This document shows positions 55,301 through 64,000 of a stretch of DNA of 64,000 bases, piece by piece. Origin of the DNA: Druceiella hillmani (lineage: Eukaryota > Arthropoda > Insecta > Lepidoptera > Hepialidae); contig JAYKKI010000029.1 in the NCBI GenBank assembly GCA_039881145.1, positions 24,674,001-24,738,000 on the forward strand, in the 5' to 3' direction. The notes under the pieces were generated by a model. The model saw only the letters and a list, made by a program, of their open reading frames with translations, searched no databases and was not told the DNA's origin. Numbering within the stretch: position 1 is the stretch's first letter; the number at the start of each line of letters is the position of its first letter. Both the position numbers and the translations under genes were made by a program.

Positions 55301-58144
55301 CCATACATCAATGTGAAAGAATATATGTATAATAAATACTGTTACATTATAACATTTCAATTTGATTATTAATGACTCACTATTTGTATTATTTAAAGAA
55401 AATCATACTTGACGTTTATCGAATTTTTAATGATTTTAACAGTTTTCACTCTCGGGGTGACACCATCAATATCTGCACAAGGTGCAACCCGTGCTACCTA
55501 CGCCACAGCATACACAAAATGTGTTCAGGTGAAATGATTGCAAGTCTGCTAGAGCGTTTTTATGTTGTGCAAGTACCAGAAAAAGAGCGACCCACACAAT
55601 TGTTATGGTATTGTGTAGATCGTTAGCACAAAGAATACTTTCAATTAAAGATTTTGGAATACCAGTGTGTCTTTGATTAGTGGTCAGATCATGATGTTTT
55701 TCTTGGAAGACTGCAACCATTGTCAACTCGTCCAGGTTCTCGACCATGGAAGCCAGGAAACACTCCTTCCAACATAATGTATCGTGACGTATTCACATGG
55801 TGTATATGTTGCACAAAGTCCACATCGATTTTCACCCATAGGTACGGCAAAACAGTTTTCCAACCAATAAGCATGCTAAAAAGTCTAAGTCACATAAGCC
55901 GAGTAGTCAGGCGAGAAATGAAAAGTCCATAAACAAGCCAAAATCGTTACCAACATCATTAATACTGTTGAATAGACATAGAAAGCGCATGCAACAAACA
56001 AACAGTAAATGCTGTGTGGCGTTGTTGTTAGTTCAAAGGGCCAACCGGCAATTAGTCAAGCAGGTTTTAAATAATAACAATAGGCTGTGTCATTCTCTTT
56101 CCGATACGTGCATAACATAAAAGTGCTATGTGTAGCAGTCATTTTATCATATAGTGTTAAGGATAATTTTTACATATAGTGTTAAGGATAATTTTGAAAC
56201 CAGAAAAAAATCAAAATAAAAATATCAATAAAGAAGTTAAGAATAAACACAAAAACTCTCATTGTCTGCTTGCTACAGGACTACTCTACTTCCTTACCAA
56301 ATTTCATGTGATTTAGAGGAATAGCTTTCAAATAAAAGTGATTTATATGACTAGACAAAACATTTTTAAAAAAAAGTACAAAAAAAATCATGACTTCTAA
56401 ACTATTGATTTTTGTGAACCTAATGTTGTTTTTAAAAGATTTATGATGGTTTCTACCTAAAAAAATTGTTGGATCACTGTAAATGGACCACCCGTATATT
56501 CCGATTATGTAAAAGTTCTTATATCCATAATTTTAATATACATTAAAATTATGGATATAATAACTTTTACAACAATATAATAACTTTTTAGTTATTATTA
56601 TGCACAAAACAACATGGAAAACGTTGACGCATAAAAGAAATAAAATTTCGTAATTTTTTAAGTACGTTCACAATGACCACATAAATCAGAATATTCTCAT
56701 TATTAAGTCCTTCTCATAAAGTATTTCTATTAAGATTATAATCTTTTTTGTTAGAAAAAATAAATAACAGACGTATGAAAAATTAATATTTAGTAAAAAT
56801 ATACCATGTACATTTTATTCAATATCTATTATTTTTTTTACTAGTTTCAAAAAATGTATAGCAACATCTTCAATATTTTTTAAAAATTATAATGAGGATC
56901 ATTACAAAGCTGTAATTTTTGAAAAGGTTGAAAAGCTAATGGAAGACTGTGTTAAGTTTCATTATATGTTGTGAATGTAGAGAAAATTATGAACCTTAGT
57001 TATTCTGTATAAGAAAATGATCTAAATTCAGTACAATTTATTTCATTTAGGAATTTACATGGAAAGATGGAAAAATAGGATTAGCAAGTACAATGCGCCC
57101 TATTTAACTACTATGACTATTGGTTAATTCATTTATTAATCAATTTGCTTGTTCATATGTCATCTAATATAATAGGTAAGATGAAAAAATTACTTAGTCA
57201 ATATAATTTGTTAGCTGAACTGGTCTTGAAAACAATGCTGATTTAATTTTAAATGATGCACATATAAATTAATCGGTAATGTGGACAACAAAGATTTGAT
57301 GAACTATAAATGAGACAATCCAATTCGATTAAATGGTATGATAGCATCAGTAATTGGATAAAATATGGTTATTTTAGATTCAGAAATTGTCTAAAGGACA
57401 TACCTATAAGGGTATAGCATGAGGTTTTACCGTAAAGAATTAATCTCCATTTAAAAGAGATTTAGTTCCCGTTTCATCACTTCTAAAAGAACTAGTAGCA
57501 AGTTTTGAATTACCCTGGTGAGGGGTATTTAATTTAAACATTGGTAATCTGGCAGAATGTGGTTCTGTGCAAAAACAATGTAAAAGGACAATGCCTTAGG
57601 GAATAACATCATATATCTGAAGTAGTTAGTTTGATTGATTTGACTTATATGGGGGTCACTGTTTCTAGATTATGTAATCTGGAAACAGTGACTATACGTG
57701 AAATAGGGAATATTTTTCCTCAGGGATGACATGCAATTATTAATAGTGGAGGCGACTGGAAATGGTCATATTTATAACAAAGTGTTATAGTTTCATATCA
57801 TGTAGTAAGTGTGTCTTTTTTCCAATACCTTATTGCAAATAATTTTCGAGTTTCGCATATACACTCTTATCAAACAGACCGTGTAACCAAATATCTGTTG
57901 ACAAACAATAACTTGCGCGAAATAAAATACTAGCTACCGTACATAAAGACATGCATCATACAAATGACAGATACATCCCCGTAACACACAAAAGTAAATA
58001 GGTCAACAAAGTGCTAAGACTCACATCCCTGGGCGTCACGAGCTGACTGTGTGGTCTCCGAAAGGTATCAGTAGAGATGCGGCTTGGCGGTGCAGATTTG
58101 GGACCAAGGCGTTTGATAGTCGCATTGGGTATGGAACCGCCCTC
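43310..58144 (-). CDS. Spliced host gene (3' part): Ser/Pro/Arg-rich protein, unassigned
   Basis: Four minus-strand exons join in one frame. E1 58,144-58,025 (acceptor AAAAACTTGCAG, 40 codons EGGSIPNATIKRLGP...LVTPRD, donor GTGAGTC). E2 48,840-48,750 (acceptor ATTCATGCTTAG, MPISRPSSVSSLSQLRG..., donor GTCGGTAT). E3 48,153-48,018 (acceptor TTTTATTTATAG, APQVTTEVPQLRTEP...LPRPSRLPAPRRTM, donor GTAAATG). E4 43,367-43,310 (acceptor CTGTACTTGCAG, PPSVYTVAPTADQAAEQY, stop). Phases 0, 1 and 2 match at each join. All four exons are much richer in C/G than the introns. The product is basic, low-complexity and without a recognised domain. Ser-Arg-Pro-rich tails of this kind occur in cytoskeletal and RNA-binding proteins, so no function is given. 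Upstream exons must lie beyond 58.1 kb or outside the window. Introns of 9.2 and 4.7 kb hold the transposon relics. Confidence 0.75.
43942..44154 (-). other. Short AT-rich open frame, not supported as a gene
   Basis: Poly-Leu/Ile/Phe translation of AT-rich intron DNA between exon 4 and the Tigger relic. No motif and no splice context. Confidence 0.3.
44300..45400 (-). pseudogene. Tigger (pogo superfamily) transposase relic in an intron
   Basis: Read downward on the minus strand with stops and frame changes. Near 45,130-45,060 are KAARATTAIFKHRFGSCFIP and NNLDFKAIL, matching the Tigger region 'F...F.P.......LDFKALLLLDNAPGHP'. Near 45,010-44,890, PGHPHELEQL and VIFLSPNNTVLFEAMKHRII correspond to 'PGHP..L......V.FLPPNTTSL.QPMDQGVI', including the DDE-site neighbourhood. 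QAYKFYYEKPLKLYL follows, then a decayed C-terminal region to about 44,300. The N-terminal helix-turn-helix DNA-binding part is not readable. The element is antisense to nothing and lies in the same direction as the host gene, within its last intron. Confidence 0.7.
45401..45924. other. AT-rich intron DNA
   Basis: No recognised feature. Part of the 4.7-kb last intron of the minus-strand gene. Confidence 0.4.
45925..47180. repeat. Two blocks of diverged repeats of about 100 bp
   Basis: Units of the form 'CAAGATGGCGGCA ... TCTCTCACAA.AAAT.G.CACTATATTC ... TTTTAGGGTGTTGAATTTGAA.TTCACA' recur at roughly 100-bp spacing in 45,925-46,325 and again in 46,860-47,180. Copies differ considerably. The intervening 0.5 kb is unrelated. 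The short plus-strand frame at 45,920-46,183 is repeat sequence. Confidence 0.7.
47181..48017. other. Intron DNA with a small hairpin
   Basis: A 12-bp-arm hairpin, AAAAGATTGACC-ATGTA-GGTCAATCTTTT, at 47,478-47,506 is followed by a T run. Otherwise nothing recognised up to exon 3. Confidence 0.5.
48154..48749 (-). other. 596-bp intron between exons 3 and 2
   Basis: Minus-strand intron with borders GTCGGTAT...TTTTATTTATAG. AT-rich, with no recognised insertion. Confidence 0.6.
49318..49387 (-). CDS. Alternative or extra exon of the minus-strand gene
   Basis: On the minus strand, GTGTGCTGTGCAG precedes CGATATGACTGCGCACC... and the segment ends TCCGCA|GTGAGTAAAC, a strong donor. With one leading base it reads 23 codons (DMTAHQGNPAPVLPNRHR...) and ends in phase 0, exactly what exon 48,840 needs. 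It cannot follow exon 58,025 directly, because that exon ends in phase 0 and this one needs two preceding bases. So it is either an alternative first exon starting at its own ATG (MTAHQGN...), or it follows an unseen exon. The composition matches the other exons of the gene. Confidence 0.45.
49745..49804 (+). repeat. Tandem repeat, 20-bp unit x 3, perfect
   Basis: AGATAGAGAACAGAGTAATA is repeated exactly three times. It lies inside the left arm of the composite element and is absent from the right arm, so it expanded after the arms diverged. Confidence 0.95.
50376..50434. repeat. Hairpin with 13-bp arms in a GC-rich patch
   Basis: TCACCCGTCACTC (50,376-50,388) and GAGTGACGGGTGA (50,422-50,434) are exact complements. 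GGGGAGGCGGGGTGGTGGGGG lies just upstream, a G-rich run that could form a quadruplex. Probably a small inserted element. Confidence 0.85.
51195..51300 (+). promoter_or_regulatory. TATA-type core promoter candidate
   Basis: ACTATATAAAAGATGGGC at about 51,200 is followed by a GC-richer CTCGGTCGAGGATTCTCTG, the spacing expected for a TATA box and start site. It lies upstream of the TTF-hAT reading frame on the same strand and could be its promoter or a remnant LTR. Confidence 0.35.
53150..54010 (+). pseudogene. mariner transposase relic
   Basis: Fragments appear in family order: LTGDEKWVTYVHY-like text at 53,565-53,600 (first catalytic region), FKCMVGCKWSYS near 53,680 ('SVWWD..GVI'), DNARPYVTKVTCEKLL at 53,768-53,815, and after a frameshift HPPYSPDLSPSNYHLFRSL at 53,848-53,905. 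The D..SPD pattern with YHLF is diagnostic for mariner. Stops and frame changes are frequent, so it is dead. The terminal repeats were not identified with confidence. Confidence 0.75.
54180..54430. other. GC-richer segment between mariner and hAT C-terminus
   Basis: CTCGCTTCGTCTCGGGTGAC and GGACTCCGCGAGGTTAGCGT contrast with the AT-rich surroundings. No open frame or motif. Possibly the end of another element. Confidence 0.35.
54890..55330 (-). pseudogene. LINE (RTE-like) 3' end of ORF
   Basis: On the minus strand, MMYGREWQKKNESRMNTVEM, HTLRSMCGFKFNDRMKN and EEVILCSFGHVEMM (55,311-55,110) match the region after the reverse transcriptase in a LINE group common in moths and butterflies ('LYGSE.W....DE.R..A.EM..LR...G...D..RN...R...G......IE...LRWFGHV.RM'). 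After a frameshift, TLEACIEVMKIEEARVVCQD (about 55,000-54,940) and SVYTSKKQ continue as in that family's end. The rest of the LINE is missing, and a typical poly(A) or simple tail is not obvious. Confidence 0.7.
55440..55945. other. Overlapping open frames on both strands, unassigned
   Basis: A minus frame (55,747-55,466, 93 codons) and plus frames (55,372-55,626; 55,720-55,932) overlap. In one minus-strand frame, YVGRSVSWLPWSRTWTS (about 55,785-55,735) has the spacing of 'YIGRGGP..WP.RSPDLT' in IS630/mariner-type transposases without a histidine box. This is weak. It may be a second decayed transposase belonging to the composite element. Confidence 0.25.
56155..56190 (+). repeat. Short tandem duplication
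   Basis: CATATAGTGTTAAGGATAAT is present twice in a row, just inside the right arm of the composite element. Confidence 0.85.
56511..56568. repeat. Hairpin, 27-bp arms, 4-nt loop
   Basis: 56,511-56,537 pairs with 56,542-56,568 with one mismatch (loop ATAC). It begins 17 bp outside the right arm of the composite element, so it may be insertion-site DNA or an abutting foldback. Confidence 0.9.
56569..58024. other. Intron DNA with one hairpin
   Basis: 57,655-57,692 is a hairpin (GTCACTGTTTCTAGATTA / TAATCTGGAAACAGTGAC, one mismatch, 2-nt loop). Otherwise AT-rich, nothing recognised. Part of the 9.2-kb intron of the minus-strand gene. Confidence 0.5.
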
Positions 58145-59404
58145 CTGCAAGTTTTTTGGTTATCGTGAAACAGGAAAAGTTCACAAAAAGAAATATAAGA
58201 TCAATCGAAAATGTATTATAAGCGATCTAGCATGTATTATTTTTCAAGAGTTCATAACGTTTCCAATCTTGTAGAATGTTATGACATGTTCTTAAATGTA
58301 GGCTCATCTCTAGTTATTTGAAGCCATTCAACCAGTTATTCCACAAGGGCATGTACTCGATGTACAACAATCAAATAAACGTGCCAGATTTTTATTTTGC
58401 ACAAATCAGATAATTATGACAATTTTACTGCAAGTTGTTTACATTGTAACATATTAATTTCTGCATTAATTTATGTCAAAAAGTATATTGTGTAGGCCAT
58501 TTATACATTTCTTCATAAGGCATTAACAATTTTATTTTCCACAATCTGAAAATACTATGAAGAAATTATTTCATCTTTTCCTTTAAATCCATTGAATGCT
58601 TCATGTCCCTTATAAGGAACATGTGCTCTCGCACCATTGAAACGTAAACAGTTCGTTTAACCCATCTTCCGCCCGAGGGCCCAACATCGGGCTCAATGAC
58701 TGACTTACATAGCTGCCGATTTCTCGAACAATAAAATAAAAGAATTATGAATGGTTGATGCCTTGCAATATTTTTTAACCAATGTTGGGTATATGTAGAA
58801 CCATATTAGATCATTTTAAAATGTTATTGTGGCAGTTAACTAGTAAAAACATATTGAAATTACTTGTCGGCCATTTCTAAACTGCACGTTTGTTTCTGTA
58901 AACTGTCCATAGCAACTGGAACAGTGAGCAGTCTAAGTTTTTGCAATGTGTATTGTATTACATATGACAATATCTGTATTTATTGAAGATTATACTTACG
59001 TCATTTTATTTATGTAACACCCAACAATTCACTTAATTTATATATATGTTGAATTCACACATTCTCAAGTAAGCTAAGAAAAGATAACAATATTCACATC
59101 TGAAGTAATTATAATTGTAATGTTACATATTTGCAGCAAAAAATGATTTTTTCTAGAGTCATAAACTAGACTAGAGTGATAAAGTAATCAAAAAAGACGT
59201 TTTTAACCAAAAATTGGAAAATAATTCATGCTGTTGCTATTCAATTAATTATTAAATAATTCGTTTTTTTGTTTTGTTTTGCAATAAATTTGTTGTTATT
59301 GTATTTAGTACCAATTGTAGCTATATTGTCAATATTTTATATATTTATTTTCGATACTTCGATACAAGCATATTTCATATTTTGGAAAATGATAATTTTA
59401 TATA
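58145..59404. other. Upstream intron of the minus-strand gene, largely featureless
   Basis: A GC-rich patch at 58,600-58,720 (CCCGAGGGCCCAACATCGGG) contains a good minus-strand donor-like CTATGTAAGTC and a readable minus frame of 44 codons, but no acceptor places it in the gene. I leave it unassigned; it reads more like a repeat. Confidence 0.35.
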
Positions 59405-59571
<167 letters not shown>

Positions 59572-59896
59572 TTATGTGCTAACTCGACTTAAATGCAAAA
59601 AATAACACTGTAAAGCTTGGTCGCCAAGGACTGTAAGAGTTGACAAGTGGGTACTTAAGGAATTAATTTATTGCATAAACATATATTTGTCTATGGCTCC
59701 GATTGTAATCCTTTTGTTCCACTTGTTAGTAACATATTTTTCTTCATAAAGGATTACTGTTTCCCTGTTCATCTAGTGAAATGAGTTTACATAGATGAAA
59801 AAAGTTAGTGGTACTATCATTATGTGAGGAATATGATAGCTCTGAAGTTTTTTAATTTTGAAAACGATTTGAGATTTACATCTATCAATGTCTTAA

Positions 59897-60130
59897 GTGA
59901 AATACAATTATACTTTAAGCATGTTTTTGTTGGCAAGGTTTAACAAATTGATGAATTTCTTTTTAGATGATGACATCCAACAAATTCTTGTAGAACCTAT
60001 GCCATCTACATTTACTGGCGATTTTACAATTACTGCAGCCCTAGAAGAATGGGACTTTTCCAACAATGACTGTATGCAAGAGCCACTTTTCCAGCTACTG
60101 GAGGTCGAAAGTAGTTCTTCTTCTAATTAA
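59897..60130 (+). other. Open frame of 77 codons ahead of the hAT relic, unassigned
   Basis: Frame with ATG, acidic and Ser-rich at the end (DDDIQQILVEPMP, EEWDFSNNDCMQ, then SSSSSN). The codon content differs from its AT-rich surroundings, and the frame ends just before the BED region of the hAT relic. It could be a captured or fused exon, or the leader of the element. No family recognised. Confidence 0.3.
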
Positions 60131-60149
60131 GGTGAAATTGTTTCTTAGA

Positions 60150-62259
60150 CACTTGAAACGTCGAAGAAACTGAAGCGTAACCTCACAAAATCATATCAAG
60201 CTTTAAAGGATAAATTGATTCCAGCCAGGCAAATGAGAAGAGTTGAGTGTATGCAGGATGAAATGTAAAGAACGTACATCATCAAGTAATAGGCAATTTA
60301 TATTCACTGAATACTGGAGTTTAGGTTCACATTCCAAGAGAACTATCTAAATAGCATCTTAATGGAAATTGATGATGAAGCTACTATGAGAATGATGATG
60401 AAGCTACTATTGCGAACATCTCACCTAGATAAAAAAAAGTTTAGAATAAATACTTGTAAGTATTTTTAAAGATACATGGTAAGGCGCAAGCCTGTTTGAC
60501 AAGGGTGTTTGTTAATAATGTTGGATGAAATTGATAGCTTTATTCGAACTGTGGCCTTAAAGAAAGATTGTCCATAGACATAGAAAAAATGACATGTATG
60601 GAAAGAACCTCGTACTGAAGAACAAGGTCTCAGATCTCAGATCCAAGAAGACATTCGAAAATCACAATTTATAACTTCTGTCAAATGAAAGCAAAAGTAG
60701 AGCATTTTGAAAAAATATTTGCCTTCATGTTTACATTTTGTTGTTTTGTTTCAGCGAATATTTCAATTGGCGGACAGCGTGTTAGAAAAAACTACCTATG
60801 CTTCTTTTCAAGTAGCTTTAAAAAGTAGCTCAATGTAAAAAACCCCATAGTATTGCTGAGGCGTTGATTAAACCAGCTTCGATAGCCATGGCGAGAGCTG
60901 TGTGTGGAGATGAAATAGCTAAGAAGCTGGAAATGGTGCCAATTTCGAACGATACCGTAAAAAAGAGAATAGATTTAATGTAATTAGATATTTTAGAACA
61001 GTTAATAAGAGGTCTCAAAACAGCAATAAAATTTTCTATTTGGATCGGCGAATCAGTACATATTGAAGACTTTTCACAGTTGTTAATGTTACATACATTA
61101 ACAGATGCAGAACTCCTCAAAATTTTAATGAAGAATTTCTTTTTTGTGAAAAGCTCTCTGTAACTTCAACTGGGACTGACATCTTTTTTCTAGTTGACAA
61201 TGAAGAAAAGGGTTCGGATCACCAGCCTTTATTGTACTATTCAGATATCCGATGGCTATCCCGTGGAAGGATTTTAGTGTGAGTTCTTTCTCTTAAAACA
61301 GAAATAGAAATATTTTCGACTGATAAAAAACATGAATGCATTGATCGCTTCATTGACAAGTGGATGAACAAATTGGCATATTTAAGCAATATTTTCCACC
61401 ACTTAAATCAGTTGAACACAGAAATGCAAGGTTAAAACCGCACCGTTGTAGACATGTATGAAAAAATTACTGTTTTTAAAAATAAAACAAAACTTGGCAA
61501 AGGAATAATTGCAAATCATCAATTAGCAGCGTTTGCCACATTAAACTTGTGTTTAGAAGATCTTAATGATAACCATATTTTTTTAGAACATTTGAGACAT
61601 CTTGAAATGGCAAGATATATTCCACAAAATGTCCATAACGAGAAATACAGTTGGGTAAGAAATTCATTTGAAGTAGATGTAACGGGGGTTGAAAATGATA
61701 CGGCTGGATTACAAGAAGAGATTTTCCAGAATGAGTCTCACAAAATTTTGGGCAGAATTATCTGGGACGACTATTCTGAGCAATGAAGCTGAAAAGGCTC
61801 TGCTATCATTTCCAACTACTTATTTGTGTGAAGCAGGATTTTCGTGCCTTGCTGTTTTAAAAGACAAGTGTAGAATTAGACTGGATACTCAAAAAATAGG
61901 ATTAGGATAGTCTATATACTATAACTATCAGGATAGTCACAAATTGCAATTAGTGACGATAATCCTCAGGCTATATTTGCTTTTTTATATTTTAATTTGT
62001 TGATTAAAAAATTAAAAATGTTTTTCTACTACGAATGCTGATATTGCCGATGTATGCTTGTTTAATTAGATTTAAATAAAGAAAATATTAACAATGTTAT
62101 TTTTTTAATATTTTATAATGACATCAATTTGAGCAGACCATGGACTTTTAGTTAATCCTATTATTTTATTATCACTGAAAGATAAATAAAACGTAAGGGT
62201 CGCGGCCTTCAAATATATTTATATTTTGGGTCACCAGCTAAAAAGGTTCGGGACCGCTG
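60150..62259 (+). pseudogene. ZBED5-like hAT transposase relic with 3' terminal repeat
   Basis: The end of a BED finger is readable at 60,155 (TSKKLKRNLTKSYQALKDK). Then come ASFQVALKSS (60,805), a decayed block to about 61,090, NEEFLFCEKLSVTSTGTDIF (61,120) and, after a deletion, YYSDIRWLSRGRIL (61,240). 61,454-61,786 is open (KLGKGIIANHQLAAFATLN...). SFPTTYLCEAGFSCLAVLKD (61,808-61,867) is the hAT C-terminal signature. The CCHC-like stretch between 'DIF' and 'RWLSRG' is missing, so part of the catalytic region is deleted. The right end is AAAAAGGTTCGGGACCGCTG at 62,240-62,259, typical of this hAT group. The left terminal repeat was not found. ZBED5 and FAM200 proteins are domesticated relatives, but this copy has stops and is dead. 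Confidence 0.8.
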
Positions 62260-64000
62260 TGTTAGGGGATCGGCGATTCTGAGAAAGTTTTAAATACAAG
62301 CTTACGGAAAAGTGATGAAACGATGCAAATGTATAATTTGATTTACAACAGAGTCTACCAACACTAATTTCTTCAATCATATTGTATAAACGTCAGTTGT
62401 GGACCTTCGTCTAGCCTTACGTGATAAACTTACATATTACCTTAGATATTAGATGGATAAAGCTTACATATAACTTTACATTACCTTATATATTAGACGG
62501 GTAAAGCTGGGTATTCTTATGAAACCGTAGCACGGGGTGCGAATCAGTTTGCATCCTGACTTTATAAACATTTAAAAATGTGTATACCCAGCAAAAACAA
62601 GGCAAGTGATATTCTATTCTGACGCATGTGCTGGAGAAAATTGTAATTCTCATGTCAGTTCATTGAACTGACATGACTTTATGTGGGCTTTGTAGAATAG
62701 AGGAATTGAAAAAATTTACCATAAATTTGTAGTTACTGAACATCATTATTTAGAAGTGGATACTGAACATGGCACAATACAAAAAAAAAAGAAAACCAAA
62801 ATACAGATTACCACCGGTGGGACTGGATTCAGATTATAAAATCCAGTAGCCCTAAATTTGAGGTGATTTTGAGGAATTTTCTTCCTTTTTGAAAGTGTTT
62901 TCAGCTTTAATGAACAAAGATCTTTATTCATTAAATTCAAGTGGTTTTAAAAAAAGATGATTAAGTTACGAGAATAATTTGGTCATTATTTTGTATAAAG
63001 ACGTATTGGATTGATATGTGCCATTACCATTTTTTAATTTAAAACGAAGCGGCTCTGTTGTTCCCGCTCATATATTATTAATATAAAAAAGACAATTTAT
63101 CTTTACTTCAATGAATACTAGAGGTTTTCCATGCTGTTTATACACATTTACCTACCTAAGATAACATCCAAAATATGGATCCAGAAATTGCAGACGATGA
63201 GAATGAAGTATCTTAAACTTTTTTAATTTGTTTCTTGTAGTAGTAAATAATAATTAGCTTTAGTTCTTTATGTCAATTGAACTTCTTCACATAAGTCAGG
63301 AAACTTAGGTTTATAACTTTAGTACATATGACATAAGTTGTCTAAAACCCTTATTTTAGATAATTTATGTTATATGTTTGTATATAACTTATGTTATAAT
63401 GTTATTTATTGTTATGTTATATGTTATAAGCTTTAATTTTTAGTAATGAAATTATTTTAAATAAAAGTAAATTTAATACTTGTATCCGAACGTTTATTAA
63501 GTTTTTTGTTATTCCTATAAAGTTTACTTTTTTGACTTATGTGCTTAGGTCTATTGAACCTAGATAATGATTCTTACGAACAAATATTACTCAATAAAAT
63601 ATTATTTGTAACAGATTCTAATGCTTTTGTAAACACATCTGTTTATTGGCATAAACTAATCAGCATTTTGTGGCGTAACTGTGTTAAATTCTGATAATGT
63701 GGTCATTTGGTAACAAATATTGAAATAAGTTTTGTTTTATAGTAGAATTAAAATCTAGTATTGGCATTAAGATGATTTATCATCTTTCTTGCTGGTTGCG
63801 GCAAAATTAGATTAGTGGTGCCCACATAATTTCCCAGTACAGCCACTAAGCATCAAGATATATTGCATTCAAATAAATACCTGCACTAAAAACATACTGA
63901 TCTACAGCAAATGACATATGGTTGCAACACTTCTTGAGTGATATGAAGCAGGCACTGCTATTTCTTCCTTCTCTTCTACATTCCTTTGTAACTAACGTAA
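62260..64000. other. AT-rich stretch with a perfect palindrome
   Basis: 62,651-62,675 is CATGTCAGTTCA-T-TGAACTGACATG, 12-bp arms around one base. A duplicated phrase (CTTACATAT.ACCTTA.ATATTAGA.GG.TAAAGCT) lies at about 62,425-62,510. No gene supported up to the window end. Confidence 0.5.

Larger units (their letters stand above)
49706..56494. mobile_element. 6.8-kb composite element bounded by inverted arms of about 300 bp
   Basis: The left arm 49,706-50,044 and the reverse complement of 56,191-56,494 align along their length. Both begin .GGTGG.CCATTTACAGTG-like, then CCAACA.TTTTTTTAG.TAG, GTACTTTTTT, ATAAATCACTTTT.TTTGAAA, CATGAAATTT.GTA, GTAGAGTAGTC.TGTAGCAAG, and end near TTTCAAAA. The left arm has an extra 60-bp tandem insert. 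The interior carries a TTF-type hAT relic, a mariner inside it, a LINE 3' end and unassigned frames. No perfect target-site duplication is visible (TATAAT left, TATATT right). The whole block lies in the large intron of the minus-strand gene. Whether any interior gene belonged to the arm-bearing element is unknown. Confidence 0.7.

Noticed and set aside
58600..58720. Extra exon of the minus-strand gene (good donor-like CTATGTAAGTC, readable 44-codon frame)
   Set aside because: No acceptor gives a compatible phase, and the readable frame lies on the intron side of the donor. Probably a GC-rich repeat.

Overview
The window looks like insect nuclear DNA, most probably from a moth or butterfly. 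It is strongly AT-rich, has no operons or prokaryotic signals, has spliced exons with GT/AG borders, and is full of decayed transposons. The lepidopteran call is an inference. It rests on several dispersed repeats that I remember from lepidopteran genomes, such as the block at 9,055-9,535 ending in GAGTCCGACTCGCACTTGGC, the TTCACGCGGGTGAAACC tail near 6,010, and a LINE C-terminus of a type common in that order. No database search was possible.

Layout. 1-15.5 kb: AT-rich DNA with a pogo/Tigger C-terminus (0.76-1.42 kb, minus), lepidopteran-type repeat tails, a Jockey-like reverse transcriptase relic (about 7.0-7.7 kb, minus), a possible 3' terminal exon with a poly(A) signal (8.53 kb, minus) and a CpG-rich island with a possible first exon (12.2-12.6 kb, minus). 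15.5-32.1 kb: a mosaic of mobile elements bracketed by a 69-bp inverted repeat. It holds a 114-bp tandem array, a P-element-like THAP transposase relic (minus), a BED-type hAT relic, a PIF/Harbinger relic and a MITE. In the middle is a small plus-strand three-exon gene (22.1-22.9 kb) whose reading frame passes through two well-formed introns. 33.8-37 kb: a 5'-truncated Ty3/gypsy retroelement of the env-bearing errantivirus type, broken by stops and frameshifts. 37-43 kb: mostly featureless AT-rich DNA, with one frameshifted coding-like stretch and a near-ideal hairpin.

43.3-58.1 kb: the best host gene, on the minus strand. Four exons (58,144-58,025; 48,840-48,750; 48,153-48,018; 43,367-43,310) join in a single frame and end in a stop. 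They encode the C-terminus of a Ser/Pro/Arg-rich protein that I cannot name. Its introns carry a Tigger relic and a 6.8-kb composite element with inverted arms of about 300 bp. That composite contains a TTF-type hAT relic, a mariner inside it and a LINE fragment. 59.4-64 kb: a TA microsatellite, a ZBED5-like hAT relic with a recognisable 3' end, and AT-rich DNA.

Every transposase I could read is interrupted by stops, frameshifts or deletions, so the window is mainly a graveyard of nested elements lying around and inside host genes. The most useful things to follow up are the two frame-consistent spliced genes, the long inverted-arm composite, the 69-bp inverted repeat and the 38-codon tandem array.
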